From Vibrio casei (GTDB lineage: Bacteria; Pseudomonadota; Gammaproteobacteria; Enterobacterales; Vibrionaceae): 64,000 nucleotides of DNA. Position 1 is the stretch's first letter, and each line of letters starts with the position of its first letter. Of the stretch, positions 51,929-61,697 are shown in pieces. The stretch spans positions 1 to 64,000 of the forward strand of contig NZ_AP018682.1 of NCBI RefSeq assembly GCF_002218025.2. Direction: 5' to 3'. Both the position numbers and the translations under genes were made by a program. Below the pieces are notes generated by a model, which was not told the origin of the DNA, did no database searches, and was given only the letters and a program-made list of their open reading frames with translations.

Positions 51929-51962
51929 GAGCCGTATGCAGTGAAAGTTGCACGTACGGTTC
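51929..51962 (+). ncRNA. Group II intron domain V
   Basis: 34-nt hairpin starting GAGCCGTATGCAGTGAAAGT, with the GAAA tetraloop and closing ACGTACGGTTC strand, the standard catalytic domain V form. Domain VI (GGCGGCATCTG-GTAA-CAGGTGTCGCC) follows with a bulged A seven bases from the intron end. Confidence 0.93.
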
Positions 51963-52003
51963 TTAGGAGGGCGGCATCTGGTAACAGGTGTCGCCTATCC
52001 GAC

Positions 52004-52548
52004 AGCGCTAATTTAGCGGAATCATTGCCCCAAAATGAGTTGAGACGGATAGGAAATCGATTGGTAGACCTCAGATTTGGGATGCTTCAGATAATGGGGG
52101 CATAAGGCGAGGCCTTATCCTCTGTGTGCTTGCGTTACAAAGGGCGAGCGACCAACACCAGAGTGAATTGCAGAGGTCATACTTTGGAGTACTAGAGCTA
52201 ATACAGGCAAAAAGAAAGACCTAACTCTACTATTTGCATTGTACAGAGAGCCAACCTATGGGTTCAAAGATTAGCTCGGCAGTTCCTAACTAGCTAATTG
52301 GCATGACACTTTGTGCTTCCTCATGTCAAATCCTAATCACATTAACTGCCAGTATGACTTGAGTTGCTTACGCCAATGGTGGAGTATTAATCAAAAGTAA
52401 TAGCGTAAAGATTCCGTTTCAAGTCTTAAGTCTGCTCACACAATATAAGGTCTATTTTGCTTAATACGGATTTAAAATAGACCTCCAGAGTCGCCTCTTT
52501 ATGTAAGTAAGCTTTTCTAATTGGATTAAAAAAGAATAAGAAGTAAAT
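52004..52548. other. Intergenic region before the helicase gene, with a hairpin
   Basis: No gene seen. A perfect 10-bp inverted repeat GGTCTATTTT (52449-52458) / AAAATAGACC (52474-52483) lies about 65 bp before the helicase start and may be a regulatory or terminator hairpin. The first bases, CGCTAATTTAGCG, are a short palindrome next to the intron end. Confidence 0.5.
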
Positions 52549-55500
52549 ATGGATATCAAATATTGGGACGGTGGCCTAGAGCGCCACGAAATCGATGCGA
52601 TTAAAAAAATTGAAAATGTGCTGAGCACCCCGAATGTACAAAAGTATAAAGGTAAAAGTTCAAATCAAGGACAAGGGTTTGAAGCCTTGCAAGCGTTAAA
52701 AAAGCCGTTTAATGAAGCCTGGAAAGGTTATGCAGGCTTTCGTTTTGTCAATAAACATAAGCAAGGCGAAATAGATTTACTGATAGTAACCCATTGCAAT
52801 ATTCTTATTGTTGAACTTAAACACTGGAATGGTAAGCCTGTTACTTCAAATCGTGGAAAATGGTTTTGGGGTAACGAAGATAGAGGTAAATCGCCTGTTG
52901 AGGTAACTCGTAATAAAGAATTCTTAGTAAAAAATTTACTTAAACCATTTACAGGCAAGTTTAGCAACGCGAATTTCACACCACGTGTTTATTCGTTAGT
53001 CGTGATGACTGGCAACAGCAACTTTACCGGCCTAAACAAAAAAGAACTCGCTGAAACACTTAGTTTGGATGACTTTTGTAAGTTATGTACTAACCAGAAG
53101 TTATTTAATGAACGCTTTGACCCTCACTCTAAATCCGAAGTTTTATTAAATGATATCCCTCTTTTAGAAAACAGCTTACTACTAAATGATAAAAAAGTAG
53201 AAGCTAGACCGTTATCAGTTGATGGTTGGCTAGGCCAAGAGCAAATTTTTGATCACCCGAATGAGGTTTATAAAGAGTACCTTGCTCAAAGTGAAGCCGA
53301 CAAAAGTGATCGTGCCATTATCCGCAGCTGGGATTTTGATAAACTTTCAAATCATGATGCTAAAACCCCTGATGGACGTATAAAAATTGCCTCACGTGAA
53401 CGTGAAGTACTCACCAAGATAAAAAGAGAAAATAGAGAGCTATACGAGCATTGTGTTTCTTCACTAACAATACCGACTAAAGAGAAGATAACCTCGCAGT
53501 ACAATGAGGTTGTTGAGCTTCCTCATGGTCATGAACGCCTTAATGATTTTATTGTTACCTATGGTGAAAACTTAGCCATTGATGAGCGTGTTAACTTGGT
53601 TAGAGTGTTAATAGCTCGCTTTGCAGATTTGCACCAACTACAACTCGCTCACCGGGATATAGGTAAACACAGTATTTGGTTAAGTACTGGGCAACGTGTC
53701 GCGCTTTCTAACTTTATTTCGGCATTTGCTCGTAAGAAAGAAACCGTAGGTGATATTCGTGATGAGTTATCGGTATACAACCAAGCTACGCCTTCGCTAT
53801 CTCCCTATCATTACGATGTTTCTCGCCTTGCGGTTATTGCGTGGGCAATTCTTGAAGCCAAACGATTAACACCAGCGCTTGAAAAATCACTAGAGAAAGA
53901 CCTCTCACAATGTGATGCTTGGTATGGCGACACGTTATTAAAAGCACTTAACGGTAAAGGCTTTGCTAATGCTGGTGAGTTTTTAGATGCTTTGGTTGAA
54001 CAAGAGCCAAGCAAAGAAGCTGCTTTTAGTTTTTCGACTCAAGAATTAGATCGATTTGTTAAATCGACTAAAGTTGGTCGATTGCACCCTGAAGAGGAGT
54101 TTATTTCTGAAACTGATTCAAAAGAGGTATATAAGGCTGACACTGGTGTAGTAAAAGTTTGGAATAATATTAATCCTACTGACATTAATGCTGGCCTCGG
54201 ACTGCGCACGTTATCTTTTTTAGAGCGAGTCGAAAAACTGCAAAGCCTCAATTTAAGCTTTATTCCGTCTATTGTTGATTATGGCATTACCGCCCGAGAT
54301 AGCTCGTTGTATTTGGTGAGTGAATGGATTGAGGGTGAAAATTTAGATCCATATCGTATGCGTAATCGCAGAAACGATATTGTGAAAAGCTTAGTCGCAC
54401 ATGTTGAGCATATGCACTCTTTAGGCTTTGCGCATGGTGACTTAAAGCCTGAGAACGTTATTGTAGATAAGCATGGTGACGTTTTTATTATTGATGTTTT
54501 AGATTTTCACCATGATGCTGAAGAGTTGCTTAATACCGAATATAGTCCTGCTGATATCGAAAATAGTTCAGCCTTTGAACGTGATAACTATGCGGTAATG
54601 AAAATAAGTGCAGAGCTACTAGAAATTGATTGGGGCACAGAAAGTTCAAACTTTGAAGCCGTTAGCCAAGCTATTATTCACGAACTTGAAGACGTTGATT
54701 TTGGCTTTAGAGAATTAACTCGTTTTAAAGATGCCGTTTTAAACCCAGAAAAAATAACACAACCATCGGTTGAAACGATTGATATTGAAATAGGAGGAGT
54801 AAGAGAAAATTTTGATCCTCTAACAATATACCCTGATAACGGTAAGTTATATGTTTCGATCGAAGACAGTGATAAAAAAGCCTCAGATTTGGTAATGAAA
54901 TTTTGTGGATTAGGTGGCTTCTTTAGGCTTTTCTTCGATCAAGTAAGTTTCACTTTTAAACATGGCTTAGCTCCTAAAACAAGAGATAGTATTTATCCTA
55001 GAGATATCGAAAATGCTGTTTTAGAACTTCCTTTTGCTATTCGTATAACCCAAGGTAGAGCAAGTAATCTAGAAGCACTCAATAGACGTATTCGACAGTT
55101 TTATAGTTTCGAAAACGCAGTTAAACAATTTCAATTAAAACAGAGAAAAGTAGAATCTCTTTTAGTAGAACAACCCACTAATATTATTGAGGCTGAAACC
55201 AGTGTTGAGCCGATATCGACCAAAGAGCTTTGGAAGGCAATTCTTAAAACAGAGACTGAATCTCATCCATATGTAGAGCTTATTGGCGAGCCAAGAACAC
55301 ATAAAGATGATAAAGACATTCTTATACTGCCATACGAAGCTGAAAAAGATCCACTTGATGGCTTTACCGCTAAAGATCAAGTTGAAGCGATTATCGTTAA
55401 TGATGAAGCAGACTACTTTATTGGCGAAGTTAATTTATCAGCCTCAGGATTGAATAGAGTGCAGTTATCTCGCTATTCGAATAGAGCTCACCGATTAACT

Positions 55501-56602
55501 GAAGAAGATATCATTTTCTTTCGCAGTAAAGCGGATAAGTCGTCTTTTAATAAGCGAAAGAACGCATTAACTCGTATTCTTGACCAAGATTCAGTTGTTG
55601 AAAACTTATCAGATTATTTTGAGCCTGACTGCGACTTAGTGCCTACAGACTATGACTTAACTGTCACTGACGAAGACTTTAAACGTTATGACCGTAAAGA
55701 CGATAACGGTAATGCTATTAAGCTTAATGATAAGCAACGAATAGCCTTTCAAAAGCTTCTAAGATTTGGCCCTCTTTCAATGTTGCAAGGACCACCAGGT
55801 ACAGGTAAAACTGAGTTTATTGCTGCTTTTGTTCATTACCTAATTGAAAAGCAAGGCACTGAGCGAATTTTATTGGTAAGTCAGTCACATGAAGCTGTAA
55901 ATACAGCTGCTGAACGAATTAGAAAACATTGTAGTCGATTAGAGACCGATCTTGATGTAGTGCGTTTTAGTCGAAGTGAATCAACGATTTCTCACTCTTT
56001 ACGTGATGCTTATTCTGACAATATTGTTAGTCAAAAAGTAGAACAATTTGAGACTCAATTAAAATATCGAGTGTTGAACTTAGCTAAGTCATTAAAAGCT
56101 CCGGCTGATTATTTAGAAGCCTATTTAACGTTAGATAAGCAAATCCTTTCACACATTATCGAGCAACAAAATGCATTAATAGCGCTTGATGATGAAAAGT
56201 TAGTTGCTAAACAGAAGAAAGAGCTTAAAAAACAAATTGGTGAAAGGAAGTCATTAATTAACAGTAGACTGCCACAGAGTATACGTACCAACAAAGATTG
56301 GCATGATAATTTGAGTGAGGTTCGTGAAGGTTTAATTAAAGATTTAAACCATGAGTATGCTATTGAACCAAATATCTCTAGCTCAGTTCAACGATTAGTA
56401 AAATTGTCGAAAGATATGATACGGGTTATGCAATCTGGCAATGCGAATATGGACGAGTTTTTGGCCCGTTCAAAACAACTGGTCGCAGGTACTTGTGTTG
56501 GTATTGGTAACTGGAATATTGATATAGCAAGTAATCAGTATGATCCGCACCAGCAGTTTTGGACACCGAGTTAAGTGAGTACAATCACTAACGAGGTGAA
56601 CC

Positions 56603-56887
56603 ATGACAAGCAAGAAAAAACGTATTATCCATTCCCCTGAATTTAAAGCAGAAGCCCTGAAGCTAGCAGAGAAAGTGGGAGTAGCTGCGGCAGCGAGACA
56701 ACTGTCGTTACACGAATCCCAGATCTATGGTTGGCGTAAGTCAGCTAAGAGCGACACCAGCACCAGTCAGCGGGAAAAAGATCTAGCCGCTGAAGTTGCC
56801 AAACTCAAACGACAATTGGCTGAGCAAGCTGAAGAGCTAGATATAGTAAAAAAGGCCGCCACCTACTTCGCGAAAAACCTAAAGTAG
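56603..56887 (+). CDS. IS3 OrfA (copy 2)
   Basis: 94 aa, InsE-like HTH and leucine-zipper protein, about 90% like copy 1 (for example KSAKSDTSTSQREKDL where copy 1 has KNSKKDTNTSQREQEL). Confidence 0.93.
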   Translation: MTSKKKRIIHSPEFKAEALKLAEKVGVAAAARQLSLHESQIYGWRKSAKSDTSTSQREKDLAAEVAKLKRQLAEQAEELDIVKKAATYFAKNLK

Positions 56888-56901
56888 ATTGCTACGAATT
56901 T

Positions 56902-57753
56902 ATGCTCGAACACCTGCTTTGCTTCAGAGTTGCCCGCATGGCTAAGGTGTTCGGTGTTTCACGAAGTGGGTTTTATTACTGGATTAAGCATCGCCACAAG
57001 GCCATCCAGCGCGAGGTAACTCGCCAAGAGCTTGATACGAAGGTCAAAGAGGCTTTTGATAATAGCAAAGGTCGTGATGGCTCAAGGCGCATCCAGAAAG
57101 AGCTGGCTGAGAACGGTGATAGCCGTAATGTTAAAACCATTGCCGCCAGTATGAAGCGGCAGGATTTAACGCCGAAAGCGGCACGTAAGTTTAAGTGTAC
57201 GACGGACAGCAAACATAAAATGCCAGTTGCTCCGAACCTGCTGGCTCAGGATTTTAAGGCAGAGGCTCCGAATCAAAAGTGGGCGGGAGACATCACCTAT
57301 GTTGCGACAAGCGAAGGCTGGCTGTATTTGGCGGTAATCATTGACCTTTATTCCAGGCAAGTAGTCGGTTGGTCTATGGATACCAGAATGACGGCAACTC
57401 TGGTTTGCGATGCGTTATCAATGGCCTTGTTCCGTCGAGGGTTCCCTGAGCAGGTTATCGTTCATAGTGACCGAGGTAGTCAGTACTGCTCAAAAGATTA
57501 TCGAGACATCATAACCGCTTATAATCTAAAGCAAAGTATGAGTAGGAAAGGAAACTGCTGGGATAATGCTTGTGTTGAGAGCTTCTTCCATTCATTGAAA
57601 GTTGAAGCGATCCAGTATGAGCCGATCATGACGCGAGACGAGATGCGCCAAACGATCTTTGAATACATAGAGGTTGATTATAATCGGACAAGAAGGCACA
57701 GTGCTCTTGGGTATCTAAGCCCAGTTAACTTTGAAAATCAAAATGTCGCTTAA
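56902..57753 (+). CDS. IS3 OrfB transposase (copy 2)
   Basis: 283-aa DDE transposase with WAGDITYVAT, VHSDRGSQYC and NACVESFFHSLKVE intact, in -1 frame to OrfA. Confidence 0.94.
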   Translation: MLEHLLCFRVARMAKVFGVSRSGFYYWIKHRHKAIQREVTRQELDTKVKEAFDNSKGRDGSRRIQKELAENGDSRNVKTIAASMKRQDLTPKAARKFKCTTDSKHKMPVAPNLLAQDFKAEAPNQKWAGDITYVATSEGWLYLAVIIDLYSRQVVGWSMDTRMTATLVCDALSMALFRRGFPEQVIVHSDRGSQYCSKDYRDIITAYNLKQSMSRKGNCWDNACVESFFHSLKVEAIQYEPIMTRDEMRQTIFEYIEVDYNRTRRHSALGYLSPVNFENQNVA

Positions 57754-58737
57754 TGAAGTGTCCAGTCTGGCTGGAGCAGATCAGTATGACTGGATCATTA
57801 TTGATGAAGCGGCTCGTTCCATTGCAAGTGAGCTAGCAATTGCGATGCAAGTAGGTAAACGAGTGCTACTTGTTGGAGATCATAAGCAACTACCACCTCT
57901 TTATACAGATCCTCACAAAAAAGCCTTAGCAAGACATTTAGGTATTCAATCATCGAATGATATTGATGAATTAATTGAAAGTGACTTTGCTCGTGCGTTT
58001 GAAAGTGATTATGGAAAACAGGTTGGTGCAAAACTACTTGTACAATATCGAATGGCTCCTGCTATTGGTACTTTGGTCTCTCAGTGTTTTTATGATGGTG
58101 AGCTAGAAAATGGTGAACGAAAGATCCCTGATATTTACCGTGATGTACCCAAAGCATTGAGTTCAGCTGCAACGTGGCTTGATACATCGAATTTAAATAA
58201 AAAAGCACATCATCAAACGGGTTCTGGTCGAAGTATTTACAACGATGCTGAAGCTGATGCTATTGTTGATTTGCTTAAACAGGTTGATGAAAACGAGACT
58301 TTTGTTCATTCATTACTAGAGCAAGTAAAAGAAGGTGAAGCTGCTATTGGTGTAATTTGTATGTACGCCGAACAGAAAAGACGTATAAGACAAAAAGTTA
58401 AAAAAGCATCTTTGTCTGATGAACTAACTAAATTATTGAAAATTGATACTGTAGATAGTTATCAGGGTAAAGAGAATCGCGTGATTATTTTATCGGTAAC
58501 ACGTTCAGAGCAAAAGCAAGGTTCAGGATTCTTAAAGCTACCAAACCGAATTAATGTTGGCCTTTCAAGAGCTATGGACCGTTTGGTAATTGTTGGTGAT
58601 AAGAGAATGTGGCAAGGAAAGAATAGCCAATTGCCATTTGGTAAGGTTATTAAGTTTATGGAAGAACACGCTAGTGAAGACTTGTATCGCTTTGTAGACA
58701 TTACAACCAAGAAATTTAAGAAGGCGGTATAACTGTT

Positions 58738-60123
58738 ATGGAAAACACAACGATTGAATTTAATGAAGTAGATTATATTGTACCTACTGAAACATTTGGT
58801 ATTGAATACTCCTATTTAAGTAAACAAGGCTTTCCGTTCATAAAAGAATTTTTGCTTAAAGCACTTTATATTACACCGCTTTCGAAGTTTGAACTGTCTT
58901 CATTTTTTGGCTTTAACCAGCGTGAATTAGCGGCTGCTATTGAAGAGCCTATCAGTAAAGGTGAAGTTGCATATTCTGACGAAGGAAAGCTATTTTTAAC
59001 CACATTGGCAAAAGGTTATTTTTCATCATTAGATGATAAACCTATGATCGAAAAGCCACAGTCTAGAACTTCTTCTGTTTCATTTGAATTAGCAGGGTTT
59101 AATAAAGTTAAAAATCAGCATGAGAATTGGCATACGGGTCTTCGTTTAAATGTTAACCATGAAGTACAAAGCTTAAGTGAGCAGCATGCAAGAGCTATGT
59201 TTACAAAACACTTTCAGCAGCTAGTAGAAAGAGGTGAATTGGGGGTTATTAAAACTCATGATAACTCGTTACCTAGCCTTTATTCAGTTGATAAAGTGTC
59301 TAGAAAGAAAACTATCGCTCACAGAATTAAGCGTAAGTTTAAGATAGATTTAGACAGCCGAATTAAGCCTTTTTATGTTGATAAACTTTACGAAAATGAT
59401 GAGGCAATTACACAGGCTATTGCAAAAGAAACTGACAACATCAGATTAGGTAACAATCTACATAGTATTACAGCTGCATGGGATGCTTTTGAAGATATGT
59501 CTGTTAGTCGTTTTATCAAAGATGACAGTATCGACTTTCGAAGTATGCTGGTTGAAATGGTAGCTGGCACTTCTGATAAACCGTATGAGCTTTTGGTTGG
59601 TCCATTATATGCTAAGCAACCTTGGAATGTTATTGAGAGCAATTTAAAAAAACTCAAGTCCCAGAAAAAGACGCAAAAACCAAGAGAGCTATGCTGGTTT
59701 GGTGCTAATACTCGCTATTGGGGAATGAGTGAAGGCTTTAATAAAGCTAAAGATAGCCTGAATAACTATAAAACGAATGGAAAAAGCACAAATTATAAGC
59801 TTAAGGTGTATTTACCTTGTGATGACCATCAGAATGTTGAAAGGCAAGCTGGTAGAGCATGGAAACACAAATTAGGTAGCATTGAGTTTTGTGAAGGTAT
59901 TAGAAACGGCTTATTTGATGGTAGCGTTGAGGTTTTACTCTTAGATAATGAATTTGCTGCGGTAAGTTATCACTTATCAATGCCTGATCTTAGCCCTGTT
60001 CATATTCCGCTAGGTTTTTTCACAACAGACCAAAAGTTAGTTGCTAAAATAGCTAACGTTGCTAATGAGTTTTTAAAAGGCTCGGTATCTCATGGAAAGC
60101 CGAATTTAATCGGTAAATTGTAA
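58738..60123 (+). CDS. Partner protein of the NERD-kinase-helicase (MkoB-like?)
   Basis: 461 aa, starting 5 nt after the helicase stop, so in the same operon. No signal peptide or TM segment. In Mokosh type I the partner is a PLD-family nuclease. Here I see no clean HxKxxxxD motif; the stretch KHKLGSIEFCEGIRNGLFDG followed by VEVLLLDNEFAAVSYHLSM could be a degenerate or circularly arranged PLD-like half. A Trp/aromatic-rich segment ELCWFGANTRYWGMSEG is unusual. It is intact, but upstream disruption of its partner likely leaves it idle or poorly expressed. Confidence 0.65.
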   Translation: MENTTIEFNEVDYIVPTETFGIEYSYLSKQGFPFIKEFLLKALYITPLSKFELSSFFGFNQRELAAAIEEPISKGEVAYSDEGKLFLTTLAKGYFSSLDDKPMIEKPQSRTSSVSFELAGFNKVKNQHENWHTGLRLNVNHEVQSLSEQHARAMFTKHFQQLVERGELGVIKTHDNSLPSLYSVDKVSRKKTIAHRIKRKFKIDLDSRIKPFYVDKLYENDEAITQAIAKETDNIRLGNNLHSITAAWDAFEDMSVSRFIKDDSIDFRSMLVEMVAGTSDKPYELLVGPLYAKQPWNVIESNLKKLKSQKKTQKPRELCWFGANTRYWGMSEGFNKAKDSLNNYKTNGKSTNYKLKVYLPCDDHQNVERQAGRAWKHKLGSIEFCEGIRNGLFDGSVEVLLLDNEFAAVSYHLSMPDLSPVHIPLGFFTTDQKLVAKIANVANEFLKGSVSHGKPNLIGKL

Positions 60124-60388
60124 GTTAGAGCCTGATTTTGGGAAGTGTTACATCTGATTTTAGTAATATTGTGGATGAGTGAGCGAGATCAGTTGCATAC
60201 AAACTGTTTGCAATACTAAAAGTAATCTAAAAAGACAGTGTATCCTAAGGAGTGTAACTCGTTTTTGTCCAAAAATGATTTAGCTGACAAACGATGAGTC
60301 ACAGTCTAAAGATGTCTCATGGACCTTGCCTCATACTTTGGATACACGACTTACCATCGCTAAGCAGCGATGGTATTCACACAGGTGG

Positions 60389-60637
60389 TCAGTCGAGATA
60401 CCAGTTCGTCGCGTAAACCACGGCAACGACCAGAACGGTCAGAATGACAGGGATAGCCAGCATCTTTAACAATTTTTTCAAAGAGCTTTGTGGTTCAAAT
60501 ACCACACCTGCCGCTTCCTTCACTCTGCGATCTTCATCAAAATGCCATTTAATCGCAAAGTAGGCACCAATCGCTGTTACGATAATTTTGAGAGCTCCGG
60601 CAAAGTACGGAAAGAAGTTAGCCCAACCGCTGTTCAT
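60389..60637 (-). CDS. Small two-TM membrane protein
   Basis: 82 aa with hydrophobic segments at about residues 10-28 and 57-78 and a polar loop between them (FDEDRRVKEAAGVVFEPQSSLKK). GGAGA lies ahead of the ATG. No family recognised. It is separated from the defence island by a 265-bp gap. Confidence 0.65.
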   Translation of the reverse strand: MNSGWANFFPYFAGALKIIVTAIGAYFAIKWHFDEDRRVKEAAGVVFEPQSSLKKLLKMLAIPVILTVLVVAVVYATNWYLD

Positions 60638-60639
60638 TG

Positions 60640-61025
60640 TTTATCTCCATCAAATTTAATATCGATTTTACGGCAGCATAATGAAAGGATAATGTTTACT
60701 TTTACTCTTTGATATCGCTAAACCGGACGTTTCTGATTTGCTCAACGCCGGACATATCAACGTGCGATAGACACTGTCAGGCGTTCTAGCTCGTGCAAGT
60801 CTACTGCTCGCGACCGCTGTTCACAACCTACTTTGTTATATAAGGAGTGATAGCTGGTTGATTAAAGTACTGAAAGCTCTGGCACGCCTGGGTCAAGCCT
60901 GGAGCAGCCAGCAAAGCCAACGCTGATTGCTCATGTCACAAAGCAGTAACGGGATAAGCGGAGAGTGATAAAGCCAAAACGGGGCGGTTTGGCCCGTTCA
61001 AATCAAATCATTGTGCTAAACAGGG
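60640..61025. other. Intergenic, no gene seen
   Basis: Mixed-composition DNA between the small membrane protein and the rhodanese gene. I find no ORF with a credible start, no tRNA and no strong hairpin. Confidence 0.4.
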
Positions 61026-61400
61026 CTAATTCAGCGGCCCGGTGTTCATCTGAGTTTCCTGCATTTCGTTCAGTCCGCCACCATTGTGCACGTGAGTGAA
61101 GCCCTGTTTTTGCAACGCTTCCATTGCCATCGCAGCACGACCACCGCTGCGGCAATACACCACAATCGGTTGCTGCTTATCGATATCATGAAAGCCAGTG
61201 CCAACGTCACTGAGAGGAATATTACGCGCTTCGGGTAAGTGGCCGTCAGCGTATTCCTGCGTCGTGCGCACATCAATCACCAATGCGCCATTATCTATCA
61301 TCCGCCAAGCCTGCTCAGCCCGCTCGCTCGCCAACACCTGACCCACAGGCAAAGCCAGCATGAACGCCAGCCCCGCCGCTTTCCAGTTAACTCCAAACAT
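61026..61400 (-). CDS. Periplasmic rhodanese-like protein (PspE type)
   Basis: 124 aa. Start at 61400 chosen because it has AGGGG ahead of it and opens a signal peptide (MFGVNWKAAGLAFMLALPVG, cleavage near VLASE). A single rhodanese domain follows: ALVIDVRTTQEYADGHLPEARNIP and the active Cys in IVVYCRSGGRAAMAM. It probably transfers sulfane sulfur or handles thiols in the periplasm. Confidence 0.88.
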   Translation of the reverse strand: MFGVNWKAAGLAFMLALPVGQVLASERAEQAWRMIDNGALVIDVRTTQEYADGHLPEARNIPLSDVGTGFHDIDKQQPIVVYCRSGGRAAMAMEALQKQGFTHVHNGGGLNEMQETQMNTGPLN

Positions 61401-61697
61401 AATTACCCCTGTCAGAAGACAATATAGTTTCATCGAGTCCAATAAAGTCTGATCACTTACAATAAAGTTTGTCACTTTTCCTCTGTCAGTTCACTTGGCA
61501 GAGGTGATGCGAACCGACTATAGCAAACACGCCTTTGCCCCATTATCATTTACGGCTAAAATATTCGCGGCCACGAACTACTGAAATTTGCCCAAATACA
61601 GCTCATGTAACGATAATGATATTTATGCAAAAATAGTGAGTTTCTATGTTTGCAAAGTCGCTTCGGGACAAAACCGCCTCCACTCTTTCTCACCAAT

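Larger units (their letters stand above)
45859..52003 (+). mobile_element. Group II intron, interrupted by IS110 and IS66
   Basis: The 5' end reads GTGCGAC. The exon just before it ends in CTGTCC (45853-45858, IBS1), complementary to GGACAG at 47570-47575 (EBS1). The preceding TCGTTT (IBS2) can pair with AAACGG at 47542-47547 (EBS2, one G-U). Domain V is at 51929-51962 and domain VI follows, ending ...TATCCGAC at 52003. A domain I stem (46056-46070 with 47443-47457) spans the IS110 insertion, showing it was one intron. It encodes a maturase that IS66 copy B splits. Confidence 0.85.
56541..57783 (+). mobile_element. IS3-family element copy 2 (1243 bp)
   Basis: Ends TGATCCGCACCAGC and the inverted TGATCTGCTCCAGC, with 3-bp direct repeats GTA (56538-56540, 57784-57786). 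Same length as copy 1 but with many base differences, so it is a separate arrival or an older divergence. Confidence 0.95.
52549..58732 (+). pseudogene. NERD / kinase / UPF1-like helicase (Mokosh MkoA-like), split by IS3
   Basis: Original product about 1645 aa. N-terminal NERD nuclease-like domain (GEIDLLIVTHCNILIVELKHW, residues ~60-100). A first kinase-like domain has HRDIGKHSIW (368-370) but lacks the loop Asn and DFG. A second kinase has HGDLKPENVIVD (629 on) followed by VFIIDVLDF. The C-terminal SF1 helicase has QGPPGTGKTEF (1081-1088), then IIIDEAARS, VGDHKQLPP, TVDSYQGKENRVIILS and RINVGLSRAMDRLVIVGD. IS3 copy 2 inserts just before DEAA; removing it and one GTA repeat joins ASNQ to YDWIIIDEA in frame. 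The combination with the next gene recalls Mokosh type I anti-phage systems; that assignment is from memory. Confidence 0.88.

Noticed and set aside
57731..58732. Stand-alone 333-aa helicase protein
   Set aside because: Its first 18 codons are IS3 sequence and it lacks helicase motif I; it is the C-terminal part of the split gene.
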